Positions 1-11,900 of a DNA stretch of 64,000 bases are shown here, one piece after another. The first letter of the stretch is position 1, and each line of letters opens with the position of its first letter. Made by a program: the position numbers and the translations under genes. This DNA comes from Cryptomeria japonica (taxonomy: Eukaryota > Streptophyta > Pinopsida > Cupressales > Cupressaceae). Where the stretch lies: the NCBI RefSeq assembly GCF_030272615.1, contig NC_081405.1, positions 155,603,613-155,667,612 on the forward strand, given 5' to 3'. The notes beneath the pieces were generated by a model. That model ran no database searches. It was not told the DNA's origin and worked only from the letters and a program-made list of their open reading frames with translations.

Positions 1-654
1 GATCAGCAAACTACTATTGTTTTCTAAAACTTATAGCAGAATTGAAATCCCCTAACCGGGTAAGCTCTAACAAGCTTGGTGCTATTCAAATCCTCTAACA
101 AGGTGGTCCATTAGATTAGGTTTTCAAATCCTCTACCAAGGTTACTCCTTATAGGGTATTGCTTCTAACAAGGCATTTGTAGTCAATCCCTTAACTGGGT
201 CATTCCCAATAGGATCAGTTCTTACCATGATTTTTTGTAAAGATTTAACAGGCTAGGCTCCTAAAAGGGTGAACTTCAGAAGAGTTTAGATAGTTATCTT
301 GTGAGTCTCATCTCACCGTGGTTTTTACCTATTTGGGTTTCCACGTCAAAAATATTTGTGTCAAGTGGTGAATGTTTTTGTGGTTATGTTTTCATGGTTG
401 ATTTAATTAACTACTTAACTATTTTTGATAAGTCATGATAATAGGAAGCATTGAGATACGAAGAAGTTGTTTACTGTTAATTGGTTGTAACAGACAACCG
501 GTTTATCTTATGAGTTTTTATCTGGACAGAGTTATTATTCTAAGTTTACTTTGAGAGATTGATTGGTGAAGTTTACTATCAGTTTTTCTATCTACTGATT
601 CACCCCCCCCCTCTTAGTAATTGATCAGATACTTATTCTTTCATCATACCATCA
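1..654 (+). mobile_element. 3' part of a copia family A LTR, + orientation
   Basis: This segment is the reverse complement of the sequence found in the LTRs at 2664-4081 and 9602-10973. It contains the same CTAAC/GGATTT-rich blocks, the C-run at about 602 and the terminal ATACCATCA ending at 654. The rest of the LTR lies outside the window to the left. No tRNA-Met primer-binding site follows position 654, so this is a 3' LTR or solo LTR rather than a 5' LTR. It sits inside the chromovirus D internal region. Its duplication cannot be checked because the left end is missing. Confidence 0.85.
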
Positions 655-910
655 ATACTTTCCTGCTATGTACCATTTTTTGGATTGGAATGCTTTGCAG
701 GTAGAAGATGGGAAACTTTCTTTGGAGCTTATGCAAATTATGCAATGTTAGATGCTAACCCTCGGGGTTGAGATATAGAGCAGGTAAGGGTCCAATGGGA
801 CTTGAATTATGAATATTCGATGACTTGGGAGGATACAATGTGAATGCAAGATCTTTTCCCCAATTTGTTTTCAGGCTTCCAAGAGTAAGCCTAGGCGAAG
901 GGGGGACGAT
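655..910 (+). pseudogene. Chromovirus D: 3' end of pol with chromodomain-like tail and polypurine tract
   Basis: In the + frame around 786-873 the translation reads VQWDLNYEYSMTWED followed, after one stop, by a DLFPNLFS-like end. This resembles the C-terminal chromodomain tail of plant chromovirus integrases (VxW...TWE...YPxLF). A purine tract (AGGGGGGACGA, about 898-909) follows and abuts TGTAGTG at 911, where an LTR begins. This is the normal 3' order of a gypsy element: integrase tail, polypurine tract, LTR. The frame has stops, so it is a relic. Assignment to chromoviruses rests on this short tail and is moderately sure. Confidence 0.6.
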
Positions 911-916
911 GTAGTG

Positions 917-2010
917 TGTTAATCCTATGAGGATCTAGTTAATACTGAGAGGGGGGTGAATCAATATTAAGACAAAATAAAACTTTAAATCAAAACCAAA
1001 CTTATATCATATCTAAAACCATTTAACAAATATCCCAACTTCTTTATTCAAATTTAACAACCTCTTGATCATATTTGTTTAACACATTTACCAGATTATT
1101 TATCACAACTATCAATACTTTCACCACTTAAGAAATCATATCAATTTGATCATATACTTTATCTAACAACTTCTTATCAGTATTTTTAACATCTGATTAA
1201 CTTTTGGTAAAACAACATAACCGATGTCTCAGAAATAATGCATGAAATGAAACATAAACAACAACATCACATGAAAAATACTTCACACATGAACACCATA
1301 AGTTTTTGACATAGAAACCCAAATGGGAAAAACCATAGTAGGAGTTGATACCCACAAGTATTTGTACTCATTTGATGTACACCATGTTAGGATCTTACAA
1401 TATGCCCTGTTAGGAGTCACCCAGTTAAGGGATTTGCCTAGTAGACAGGTTAGGAGCTTGATGACCTGTTAGGATCAACCTTTTGAGAGGATTTAACACT
1501 CTTTTGAGATCTTCCCTATTAGGTGACTTAAATTTTTAAGGCATGTTCGGACCTATGGATTTAACCTACTGCAACTATTAGGGAACAACAGTAAGAAAAT
1601 GATCTGTTACTTGCACTTCTATGCTTACTAAATCAGATCTAGTTATGCTCAACACTTTGAAACTCTTAGGCAGATATCACAGTTCACTTGGATGGCTCAA
1701 CATATTCTCTAACACTACTGACACAATGAACATCAACTATGTCAACATAAATAGCCATCTCAACTAGGTTGACCACTAAATCTAAATTACATCATGAATT
1801 AAAAAACAGATCATAAGAAATCATCTCAGATCAAATTACAATGCAATATCAATCATTGGTTGATCATAACTCATCACAAAAATTGGATATGTACCAAAGT
1901 CAAACCTTAAAACACTATACTAAGCGTTTTGCATATTCCCAATAAATTCTTCCTTAATTATCACCAAAACAACATTCAAATATTTCCATGCGGGTTGTAC
2001 CACATAACTC
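917..2010 (-). repeat. Truncated 3' LTR of copia element C
   Basis: Matches the first two thirds (in + coordinates) of the LTR at 14051-15719, from TGTTAATCCTA at 917 through the CGGGTTGT block near 1990. Similarity stops near 2010, where pol-derived sequence begins directly. The missing part in sense orientation is the LTR 5' end plus the upstream polypurine tract. Contains the G-run followed by TGAATCA (about 950-965), also found in the A and B families. Confidence 0.8.
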
Positions 2011-2663
2011 TGATGTATAGCTCTAACCCCTAGTTGCTTCCAGTGTAGGGGTCTAGTCTACTGTGCCTTTGAGATACTGGAAAATTCTCCTCACAACCAC
2101 CATGTGACTCTCTTTAGGCTCTTTTTGAAATCAAGCAACTAGTCCAACAACATGAGTAATGTCTGGTCTACTATGAACAACATAGTGTAGCTTTCCAATC
2201 ATAGATATGTACTCTTTTTCACTAACATCAGGGGAATCATCTTCCTTTGATAACTTTTAGCCTAAACTACCATCGGTGTTCCTATTGGTTTGCAGTCTTC
2301 CATATTGAATGTCTTCAACACCTCTTCGATATACTTGGTCTAACAAATAACGATACCACCATCTAGTTGTTGGACCTGTTAGCTAATAAAGAACTTTATT
2401 TCACCAATTAGAGACATTTCAAATTCCTTTTTCATTATATCACCAAAATCCATACACATATCATCATTTCCACCAAAAAATATGTCATCTACAAAAACTT
2501 CTTCTATCAGCATCTTGTCTCCATCAGTTTTTAGATAAATGTTACTGTCCTCACTAGTTTGTTGAAATCCAACCTTAATCAAATGTGCATGTAATCTCTC
2601 ATACCATGCTCTCGATGCCTACTTAAGACCATATATAGATTTATACAATTTACACACCATGTC
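2011..2663 (-). pseudogene. Element C reverse transcriptase, C-terminal part
   Basis: Minus-strand translation gives copia reverse transcriptase landmarks: the catalytic strand as EVFVDDIFFGG near 2480-2500 (FVDD in place of the usual YVDD), the FEMSLIGEI...FF segment near 2380-2440, then IGKLHYVVHSRPDI near 2160-2210 and a FQYLKGTVD match near 2060-2090. Frames change several times. It ends abruptly at the truncated LTR, so RNase H is absent. The upstream half of the domain continues at 10979 beyond inserted element A. Confidence 0.85.
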
Positions 2664-4081
2664 TGATGGTATGATGAAAGAATAAGTATCTGGTAGAATA
2701 CTGAGAGGGGAGGGGGTGAATCAGTATATTGAAAAATTGATACAAAGTTCCCAAACTCAAACTCAGTCAAACAAAGTAAACATATCTCAGTAAAGATCAT
2801 AAGAGGAATTGGCATCAACCGGTTTAACTGTTATGACAACTTTAATAGTAAACAACTTCAATCTTATGAATATGAACAATGCTTAATCATAACTCAACAT
2901 ATTCATCTCGCAATGCTTCTCCTTAACATGCCTTATCAAAATTTAACCAAAACAACAAATAAAATCACATCCACAAAGTATTAACCACTTGACACAAATG
3001 TTTATACATGGAAAACCTAAATAGGTAAAAACCATAGTGAGATGAGACTCACAAGGATAGCCGTCTAAACTCTTTCGAAGTTCACCATGTTAGGAGCCAA
3101 GCCTATTAAAGCTTTACAATAAGTCCTATTAAGAACTAATTCCGGTTAGGAATCACTTGGTTAAGTGATTTACAAATATGTCTTGATTAAAAGCACAATA
3201 CCCTATTAGGAGTAACCTTGCTGGAGGATTTAAGAATCCAAGCTAATGGACCACCTTGTTAGAGGATTTAATGAGTAACCAAGCTTGTTAGAGCTTACCC
3301 AGTTAAGGGATTTTACTTCTGTTGTAATTGTTAGAAAACAATAGGTTTTCTTGATCTTTCTATGTAGCACTAAATTTGCTTGATCAAATCCTTCTATGCT
3401 TCAATCTACCTTCACTCAAAGTGCAGATCCATTCACTGGTTGGGCAACTACACACTCAACAAGTTTTCTACCAATCTTGCCAACAACCTTTACAACAACT
3501 TCATCGACCTTAAATAAAAATTGATTAGGTCAGTAACACAGCAAAAACCTAATTCTCATCATCAAGATTACAAACAATTTGGTACAATCTTGACCATTAG
3601 AAATCATGACAAACTCTTCACATTCTTCAAGAAAATTCCAACCGCTCCATGATCACCGCTTCATAGGAATTTGTAACTCATCACACGTTGTACATTAAAT
3701 ACAATCCACTTTTCTCCTTTCCTAGACAAGAATAAATGTGGCAAAACAATTTGAACATCATCCTCATTCAATGATCACACATGTCTCCATCATTACCACT
3801 CATCAGATAATAAATCATCAAACTTGATCGGTTAGGGTTTAATAGCTGATAGGGTTTTACCAGTTACATTACATAGAAAGGTTTAACCCTTTACACCGGT
3901 CCACTGGTTTATCTCACAAACTTAACATACAGGTTTACAACACCTTCCACAAAGCTCTTCTTACTAGTTACTAGCCAATATAAAAAGCAATAATATCAAC
4001 AATAACATAAATACCATTACTGGTTCAATTGACATCAATGACAACATATCATTAATGCAATCTCTATGCAAAATACCAACA
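2664..4081 (-). repeat. Element A 3' LTR (1418 bp)
   Basis: In + coordinates it starts TGATGGTATGATG and ends ATACCAACA, so the sense strand runs TGTTGGTAT...ATACCATCA. It is the direct repeat of 9602-10973. Internally it has a G-run followed by TGAATC near 2695-2720 and several imperfect units built around CTGTTAGGAG and GGATTTA (about 3080-3310). Length differs from the other LTR (1372 bp) because of small indels. Confidence 0.95.
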
Positions 4082-4095
4082 ATCTCCCCCTTTTG
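4082..4095 (-). promoter_or_regulatory. Element A polypurine tract
   Basis: On the minus strand CAAAAGGGGGAGAT lies immediately upstream of the 3' LTR. This is the expected site of plus-strand DNA priming during reverse transcription. The same motif is next to the 3' LTR of element B. Confidence 0.85.
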
Positions 4096-4780
4096 TATTG
4101 ATGGAAATACAAATAGCAACACCTCTGATTGTTGCTGAGATTAGTGAATAGGAATCCTGGTTTACATTACCAAGTATTCACCTTGCTCTGTCTGTCTTCA
4201 GCCTGCCATTGGTTCACCTAATCCGACACATAATTCTTCTCCTCAATCAAATAATTCTTCTCCCCCTTTGACAACAATGCCAAAGTGAAAGTAAAACATG
4301 TAATTCTGCTCTCACTATGATGTTGATTCTCCCCCTATGGAATACATCCACTTCTTCATCAATCAATGTAAAATTCTACCAGTAATTCAAGGACTGATGC
4401 AATCAGAATCATGCTCAACTAACTTCATGAAGAGGGATAACCTCCAGTTGACTTCTAAGATAGTCGAAAGTGGTCTTAGGCAGAGGTTTGGTAAAGATAT
4501 CTACAAGCTGCTTATTGGTAGAAACATGCTCCAAGATAACATCTTTACTTTAAACTTTTTCCCTCGAGAAGTGATATTTCAATTCAATGTGCTTAGTCCT
4601 TGCGTGCAAAACAAGATTTTTTGAAATGTTTATTGCACTTGTATTATCACACAAAATCTTTATTGGTTCTGAGATTTCCATTTTCAAACCTTCCAAAATG
4701 TGCCTCATCCACATAACTTGTGTGCAATTCATATAAGCTACTGCATATTCAGCTTCAATAGTAGATTGTGAAGTGCAACT
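4096..4780 (-). pseudogene. Element A RNase H region and 3' untranslated part
   Basis: At 4550-4732 the minus strand encodes the copia RNase H signature region: MWMRHILEGLK, then ILCDNTSAINISKN and HARTKHIELKYHFSRE. The aspartate in CDNTSA and the RTKHIE block are typical. Downstream (towards 4096) the frame is broken. A single short frame reads through 4337-4624 on the opposite strand, but it is only the antisense of this domain. Confidence 0.85.
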
Positions 4781-5769
4781 CTACTTTTTACTACTCCATG
4801 AGACTAGCCTTCCTCCTATAAAGAATGCTCCACCGGTAGTACTCTTCCAGTCATCAATATTTCCAACCAAATCAGCATCTGTGTATGCTTTCAAATGAAA
4901 ATTTCCACCATATGGATACCATAACCCATAGTCAACAGTACCTTTCAGATATCTAAAAACTCTCTTGGTTGCCATTAGATGTGCCTCCTTTGGAGTTTTA
5001 TGAAATCTAGTAACAATACCAACTGCAGGGGCAATATCCGGTCGACTATGAACAACATAGTGTAATTTGCCAATCATTAACCTGTATTCCTTTTCATCTA
5101 CAGACTTAGATGCATCTTCCTTGGAAAATTTACAATCTGTAATCATTGGGATTCCAATTGGTTTACTGTCACTCATACCAAAAGTCTTCAAAATCTCTTT
5201 CACATACTTGGATTGAGTAATGAAAATAGCATTCTTCATCTGTTGAATCTGTAAGCCTACGAAAATTTTTATTTCCCCTACTAATGACATCTCAAATTCA
5301 TTTTTCATTACATCTACAAAACAATTACTCATGTCACAATTACTCCCAAATATAATGGTATCTACAAATACTTCACTGACCAATATTTCATCTCCTTCAG
5401 ACTTGAGATAAATGTTGTTGTCACCACTAGTTCTAGTAAATCCTATCTTAACGAAATGAGTATGAAGTCATTCATACCATGCTCTAGGTGCCTTCTTTAA
5501 CCCATACAAGGCTTTATGCAATTTGCATACCATGTCTTCCTTATCTGTCAATGCATAACCATCAAGCTACTCTATATAAACCTCTTCTTCCAATACCCCA
5601 TTCAAGAATGCAGACTTAAGATCCATGTGGTATAGCTTGAACTTTTTATGATCTGCAAATGCAAGCAGTGTTCTGACACCTTCTAGTCTTGCTACTGGTG
5701 CAAAAGTTTCTCCATAGTCTTCTCCTTCTTCTTATGCATAACATTTGCATACTAATCTTTCCTTATTCC
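4781..5769 (-). pseudogene. Element A reverse transcriptase, C-terminal half
   Basis: The open stretch 4781-5383 carries the palm region with EVFVDTIIFGS, FEMSLVGEI, then IGKLHYVVHSRPDIAP, RVFRYLKGTVDYGLW and AYTDADLVGN, leading into RNase H. The catalytic YVDD position reads FVDT, so the second catalytic aspartate is lost. Upstream (5384-5769) minus-strand matches to the GLK...AWYE region continue with stops. The N-terminal part of the domain is displaced beyond the solo LTR at 5770-6788. Confidence 0.85.
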
Positions 5770-6788
5770 TGTTAGGACCCGAAGGCAACTAAGAGGGGGG
5801 GGGGGTGTGAATCAGTTGTCTATTAATTTCAACCTAGATATAACTTAACCAAACTTAATGCATAATACTGGTAAACCAATCTTAATGCCGGTAGATAGTT
5901 TAACAATTAATAACAGTACCAGTAAAGTTTAATGCATGAAACATAAAGACAAATAACATACATAACACAACTATTGTACATGGAAACCCTGTAAGGGGAA
6001 AAACCACGGTAGGAAACCTTACCCACAATCAGATGATACTACTACAGATAGTTTGTGTGTACAAATAGGGTCTAAACATGCAGAAAAGTGAACAGCCTAG
6101 AGCTCACTGCTCAATCACAAAATGGGAGTCACACTGACTACAATTGGATGGTTAAATCCAATGATAATGTATTTCTCAAAATAGCATCTTCATATGCTGG
6201 ATTCAGTACTGGTTAAGCTCTGATTATCTTCCTCATTCCTTCCTTGAATCTTCAAATGATGTCTGTGTGTATAGCTCTGCTTATATTCGCATATACCTTA
6301 TTACAATCCTTTTTTACACCACTCTATATAATCTCACAAATGAGATCTTACATATATACCAAAACCTAAGACCAAATGTGTAGGTCGGCTCACTAAGATA
6401 TTACAATAAAATCAATTAAAAATGAATCAATATGTGATGCATGATGTAGGCTCAATGCATTTACAATAGTAACAAATCATCTCCATAATGTGTCATGCTG
6501 ATCTAGAATAGATAATGCTTGTCGGTCCATAACCTAGACCTATTTGCCGGTAATAGCAAATATGCAAACTCAATTGTACCAATAATCAAATCACCAAAAC
6601 CAAGTATCCAAACTATGTCTTCAACATAACCAAGTAATCTCCAGATGATAACAGATCATATAACATGTCAGTGAACCAGATATCGATGATTGTGCATAAG
6701 TCATTGAGCATGTTGGTGAACATAACCAAGAATCTCCACAAGGATAAGTGTTGACATCAATGACAAAACCAATGCAACAAATCCAACA
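5770..6788 (-). mobile_element. Solo LTR of copia family B inside element A
   Basis: Starts TGTTAGGACCC and ends AATCCAACA in + coordinates, matching the LTRs of element B over its length (1019 bp). It is flanked by an exact 5-bp duplication ATTCC (5765-5769 and 6789-6793). No internal retroviral sequence is present, so the element was reduced to one LTR, presumably by LTR-LTR recombination. It separates the reverse transcriptase of element A into two parts. Confidence 0.95.
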
Positions 6789-7480
6789 ATTCCAAACTAC
6801 AACACCATCTTCATTTAACTTGATTCTAAACACCCATTTGGTACCTATAACATTCTTGTTTACTGGTCGGGGTACCAGGGTCCAAGTGTTGTTCTTCTCA
6901 ATTTGATCTACCTCCTCCTCCATAGCTTGCACCAAATGATCATCACCAAATGCCTCTTTAGCACTTCTAAGTTCAAAGGTGGAGATCATTCAAGAGTTCT
7001 CTCTTATTTTCCTTCTAGTTAGTACTCCAACATCTGTATCCCCAATTATCTATTCAAGACTGTGATTCAGTCTCACATACCTAGGAATAACATGATCATT
7101 CTCTTCAAGTTCAGCTTCATCATTGTCATCTTCCTCTAAATTTATTTGTTCTGGTTGAACAAGTTCATCAGGATTTGCTTTGTCGGTTTCTATTTTAACA
7201 GTTTCAGGTTCCAAAATCAAAATGCAAGCATCTTCATCCTTCTTCTCAGAACTGGTTCCTTCTACAATTTTAGGACGTTCATTTACACAAACATCAACAC
7301 TTTCAACAATTTTTTATGTCTTGTTGTTGAAGAATTTATAGGCCTTACTCTTGGTAGAATAGCCAAGAAATATGCCTTCATCACTCTTAGCTTAAAATTT
7401 TCTTATGTAATCACCTCTTTTAATAAAATGTTTGCTACCAAATATTTTAAAATAGCTAACATCAGGTGATCTACCATACT
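6789..7480 (-). pseudogene. Element A reverse transcriptase N-terminus and integrase linker
   Basis: The minus-strand stretch 6789-6989 encodes AKEAFGDDHLVQAMEEEVDQ, then KNNTWTLVPRP and IGTKWVFRIKLNEDG. This is the conserved start of copia reverse transcriptase (NxTWxLVxxP...GxKWVxKxK). Positions 6990-7480 are the variable acidic linker between integrase and reverse transcriptase, with several stops. The open frame 7146-7469 on the other strand is antisense to this linker and has no recognisable domain. Confidence 0.8.
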
Positions 7481-8001
7481 AGTACTCATATGGGGTCTTG
7501 TCCTTACCTCTTTTCACCATAACTTGGTCCATTGTATACACAATTGTACTTACAACTTCTTTCCAAATGTTTTTGATACACCGCCTTGTATCAACATAGT
7601 CCTAGTAGCTTCAACCACTGACCGATTGTTTCTTTCTGCTATACCATTCTGTTGTGGCATCCTTGGTGCAAAAATTTGCCACTTGATACCATTATCATCA
7701 CAATATTTAGTGAACTCTAGATAAGTGAACTCACCACCTTGATCTATTCTTAGACATTTATCTTTTTGCCACTCTCTTTCTCAGCTAAGGCTCTGAATGC
7801 CTTGAATTTACCAAAAGCTTCATTTTTATCCTTCAAGAATGTGACCCACATCATCCTTGAACAATCATCTATGAAGATCATGAAGTATCTATCACCTTGA
7901 ATGCTTCTTGATCTTATTGGTCCACATAGATCTGTATGAACCAAATCTAACAAGTTCTCTGCTAAGAAGGACTTGCTCTTAAAAGTTGAAGAAGTCATCT
8001 T
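7481..8001 (-). pseudogene. Element A integrase core
   Basis: The open stretch 7750-7998 encodes DLVHTDLCGPI, then DRYFMIFIDDCSRMMWVTFLK, KNEAFGKFKAFRALAE. This is the copia integrase core with the first two catalytic aspartates (HTDLCGP and IDDCSR region). Remaining core sequence towards 7481 (minus-strand matches to the RNGVAERxNRT and YxVN regions) is broken by stops. Confidence 0.88.
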
Positions 8002-8331
8002 TCATAGTTGATATTCTTTACAAAGAGCATTAACTGGTTTGTTTAGCTGAGGCAAACCTCTTACTGTCTTAGAATTGCTTACTTTAATAATATTGTCAAA
8101 ATTAATATGACAAAATCTCTTATGCCAGAGGCAGCTATCATCCACTTTCGAAATCAAATAGTTACTAATTTTAGGATTGAGATGAAATAGATGACCTCTT
8201 GTTTGTTTACCAGTTGCAATCAGTTCTCCTTTGTTGTCAAAGATTTTGCATATACCATTTCTAAATTCCAATGAGTATCCTCTATAATTAAGTTGTGCCA
8301 CACTAAGAAGATTGTGTTTTAGACCTTCAAT
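8002..8331 (-). pseudogene. Element A integrase N-terminal zinc-binding (pre-integrase) region
   Basis: Minus-strand open stretch 8002-8301 has YSLEFRNGICKI, ATGKQTRGHLFHL and WHKRFCHINFDNI, the conserved gag-pre-integrase block in which histidines of WHKRxxH and later cysteines bind zinc. Downstream the CKEYQ segment reads where a CxxCxxGK motif is usual, so the second zinc ligand pair is damaged. Confidence 0.85.
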
Positions 8332-8577
8332 CTAATATACATCGTCAACACTTATTTTCCCATTAAGAGGGATAACCCCCTTACCTTTAACCATATAGGG
8401 TGAATCATTGCCAAATCTGACAACACCGCCATCAAATTTCTTCAGGGAAATAAATTTTCTCTGATCACCGGTCATGTGATGTGAACAACCACTATCAATG
8501 ATCCAATCATTAGATTTATCCATTCTAGATACTAGTGCTTTCTGATATGATATTTCTTTATTAATTGCTACAAACAC
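8332..8577 (-). pseudogene. Element A aspartic protease
   Basis: Encodes DWIIDSGCSHHMTGD, the active-site motif of copia retropepsins with the catalytic aspartate in DSG, followed by VRFGNDSPYMVKGKG. The fragment is open for 81 codons and joins pre-integrase after one stop. It releases gag and pol products in intact elements. Confidence 0.88.
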
Positions 8578-9527
8578 AATACCTTCACTAACATCATCTT
8601 AATATTCTTCATCAATAACACCACTGTCAATAGCTACAAGACAATCTCTCTTGCCTTTACCCTTGTATTTCTTAAATTTGTCTCTCTTGTATTCATTTCA
8701 CCATTAGGGAAATTTGCTACTATATGACCAATCTTGTTGCATGCAAAACATTTTAAAGGTAGCTTACCTCCATATTTACCCATGCCTCTAGGCAGTCATT
8801 TTGCCAACAATGCTTCAAGTTCTATTAAGTTGTCTTCATCTTCAACATCTTTGTTGGGTCTAGATTCATAGTTATGTCCAATATCTCTACTTCATATCAC
8901 AAATGGGTTAGAGACAAAATCTCTAAATGCGGATTTTGATTTTTGTACACTACCATTATAGCCATTTAGTTTGCCAATAATAAAGTCAAGAGTTACCTTT
9001 GTCTTATCAATGGATTTCAGCTCTTGAATAGCTGCAACTCAGATAGCATAGACTGGTAGCATGGTTCTCAGTACCTTACTGATTACTATGGCATCTTCCA
9101 CTTTCCCTTCTGCACTCTTTATCTCACCAACTATCTCTTTAATCCTTTGACCATACTGTTGGATATTCTCACCTTCACACATTCTCATGTCATCAAACTT
9201 TCCTCTTAAACTCTCTTCTTTGGCAATCTTAACATGTTCATCACTACTATAAATCTCTTCTAATTTCTTCCATACTTCATATGAAGTTTCCAGACCATGA
9301 ACATCTACATATTCAGCATCAGACAGGGAACTGATAATAGCTTCTAATGCCTGGTGATTTTCTTGTTGTTCTTTCTTGCAATCATCAATTAGGGGTCCAG
9401 TAGGTGTAGTATACTTATTTTCTATATGATCCCAATACTGACTACCAAGACTCTTAATGTAAATCTTCATTTTGTCACTCCATTTTCTATAGTTATCTTT
9501 GTTGAACTTCAGACCTTCCTTCTTCAT
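8578..9527 (-). pseudogene. Element A gag with degenerate zinc knuckle
   Basis: The ATG at 9527 starts MKKEGLKFNKDNYRKWSDKM, the usual UBN2-type gag start, and stays open to 9039 (162 codons). It contains the SYEVWKKLEEIYSS and EENIQQYGQRIKE-like helices of copia capsid. After a frame break, the zinc knuckle near 8700-8760 reads CFACNKIGHIVANFP: the fourth ligand, normally C, is F. The gene starts 55 bp downstream of the primer-binding site. Confidence 0.88.
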
Positions 9528-9581
9528 TATGCTCTACAAGATCTTTTCCTCGAGCTGTTAGGATTTTAGATTAAGAGGACC

Positions 9582-9599
9582 TAAGTCACTCTGATACCA
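9582..9599 (-). promoter_or_regulatory. Element A primer-binding site (initiator tRNA-Met)
   Basis: Minus strand TGGTATCAGAGTGACTTA, matching the complement of the 3' end of plant initiator tRNA-Met (TGGTATCAGAGC). It lies two bases inside the 5' LTR end. Confidence 0.92.
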
Positions 9600-9601
9600 A
9601 T

Positions 9602-10973
9602 TGATGGTATGATGAAAGAATAAGTATCCAATAGAATATTGAGAGGGGGGGGGGGTGAATCGGTATATTGAAAAACTAATACAAATTTCCCAAACTCAAA
9701 CTCAGTCAAACAAAGTAAACGTATCTTAGTCAAGATCATAAGAATACTTGATATCAATCGGTTTAACTGTTATGACAACTTTAATAGTAAACGACTTCAA
9801 TCTTGTGAATATCAACAATGCTTAATCATAACTCAACATATTCATCTCTCAATGGTTCTCCTTAACATGCCTTATCAGAATTTAACCAAATCAACAAATA
9901 AGATCACATCCACAAAAGCATTCACACTGTTAGGAATAATTTTGGTTAGGAGCCAAGTCTTCTCCTTTAATATTCGTCTTGTTAGGAGCCAAGTATGTTA
10001 AAGCTTTACAATAAGTCCTGTTAAGAACCAATTTCGGTTAGGAATCACTCGGTTAAGGGATTTACAAATATGCCTTGATTAAAAGCACAATACCCTGTTA
10101 AGAGTAACCTTGCTGGAGGATTTAAGAATCGAAGCTAATGGACCACCTTATTAGAGGATTTAATGAGCAACCAAGCTTGTTAGAGCTTACTCGATTAAGG
10201 GATTTTACTTGTGCTGTAATTGTTAGAAAACAATAGGTTTTCTTGATCTGTCTAAGTAGCACTACATTTGCTTGATCAGATCCTTCTATGCTTCAATTTG
10301 CCTTCACTCAAAGCGTGAATCCATTCACTGGTTGGGCAACTACACACTCAACGGGTTTTCTACCAATCTTGCCAACAACCTTTACAACAACTTCATCGAC
10401 CTTAAATAGAAATCAATTAGGTTGGTAACACAGCAAAAACCTAATTCTCATCAGTGGGATTACAAACAAGTCGGTACAATCTTGATCGTTAGAAATCTTG
10501 ACAATCTCTTCACATTCTTCAAGAAAATTCCAACCGCTCCATGATCACCGCTTCATAGGACTTTGTAACTCATCACATGTTGTACTTTAAATGTAATCCA
10601 CTTTGCTCCTTCCCTAGATAATAACAAATGCACCAAAACAATTTGAATATAATCATCATTCAATGATCACGCATATCTCCATCATTACCGTTCATCAGAC
10701 AATAAATCATCAAACTTGATCGATTATGGTTTAATAGCTGATAGGGTTTTACTAGTTACAATACATAGAAAGGTTTAACCCTTTACACTAGTTCACCTGC
10801 TTTTCTCACAAATTTAACATACATGTTTACAACACCTTCCACAAAGCTCTTCTTATCGATTACTAACCAATATCAAAAACAACAATATCAGCAATAACAT
10901 AAATACCATTACTGGTTCAATTGACATCAATGAAAACATATCATTAATGCAATCTCTATGCAAAATACCAACA
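9602..10973 (-). repeat. Element A 5' LTR (1372 bp)
   Basis: Direct repeat of 2664-4081, same terminal sequences. The right end ATACCAACA is followed by ATGTC, the target-site duplication. Contains a G-run of about 12 near 9645 and the CTGTTAGGAG/GGATTTA-type units near 9920-10200. Confidence 0.95.
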
Positions 10974-10978
10974 ATGTC

Positions 10979-11900
10979 TTTATCATCAATCAAGGAAAAT
11001 CCATTTGGCTATTCAATGTAGACTTCTTCTTCTAGAATCCCATTCAGAAAGGTTGATTTGACGTCCATTTGATAGATTTTGAATCCCTTATGTGTTGCAA
11101 ATGCCAATAGCATCCTTACTCCTTCCAATCTAGCCACCGGTGCAAATGTCTAACCATAGTCCTCACCTTCTTCCTGTGCATACCCTCTATAGACTAACCT
11201 CACCTTGTTTCTTACAATCCTTCCTTCTTCATCCAATTTATTCCTAAAGACCCATTTTGTTCCAAATACATTCTTATCCTTCGGTCTAGGAACAAGTGAC
11301 CATGTCTAATTCTTCTCAAATTGATCTAATTCTTCATTCATTTCATTCACGCAATCATCATCTTTTAGTGCTTTCTTAATAGACGGGTTGAATTGTAGAT
11401 ATCAACCATAAGTTCTCTTGGATCTTTTTCCTAGTTTGCACACCTGCATTCTTATCACCAATTATCTTCTATTATGAATGGTTTAATTTGACATATCTAG
11501 GTATTGCATGTTTCGGTTCTACATCTTCTGCATCAGGTTCTTCATTTTATCCCTCACTGTCACCACTTACCGGTTGAGCACCCATTCGTCAGTTCTTCAT
11601 TGTTCTATGCTTCCAGTTCAATGATTACAATTTTTCCGCATTATCATCTTTTTTAGGCTCAGATCTGCTAGTACCTTTTGACTTTCTAGATAGATCATCT
11701 ACCTTCACATTAACACTTTCAATGATTTTCTTAGTTCTCTTATTGTAACATTTATATGCTTTACTCTTAGAAGAGTAACCAAGAAATATTCCTTCATCAG
11801 ATTTTGCATCAAATTTCTCAGTATAGTTATCTCTCTTAATAGAAAATTGACTTCCAAAATTTTAAATAACTTACACAAGGTGTTTTTCAATACTATAGCT
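10979..11900 (-). pseudogene. Element C reverse transcriptase N-terminal half and linker
   Basis: Minus strand continues the reverse transcriptase cut at 2658: PNGFSLIDDKD, then [11 protein letters not shown]-like and the VKMAFLNG region are recognisable around 10979-11150, and the KWV/TW...LVPR start near 11240-11310. From 11400 to 11900 is the variable linker including one open stretch (11705-11890). Stops are frequent. Confidence 0.8.

Larger units (their letters stand above)
2664..10973 (-). mobile_element. Ty1-copia element A, full-length but decayed
   Basis: Bounded by two LTRs (2664-4081 and 9602-10973) with TG...CA ends and an exact 5-bp duplication ATGTC (2659-2663 and 10974-10978). 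On the minus strand the order is 5' LTR, tRNA-Met primer-binding site, gag with zinc knuckle, protease, integrase, reverse transcriptase, RNase H, polypurine tract, 3' LTR, which is the Ty1-copia order. The element lies inside the reverse transcriptase of element C and is interrupted by a solo LTR at 5770-6788. Total length is 8310 bp, about 7.3 kb without that LTR. Confidence 0.95.

Noticed and set aside
4337-4624. 95-codon + frame
   Set aside because: Antisense of copia RNase H of element A; no similarity of its own.
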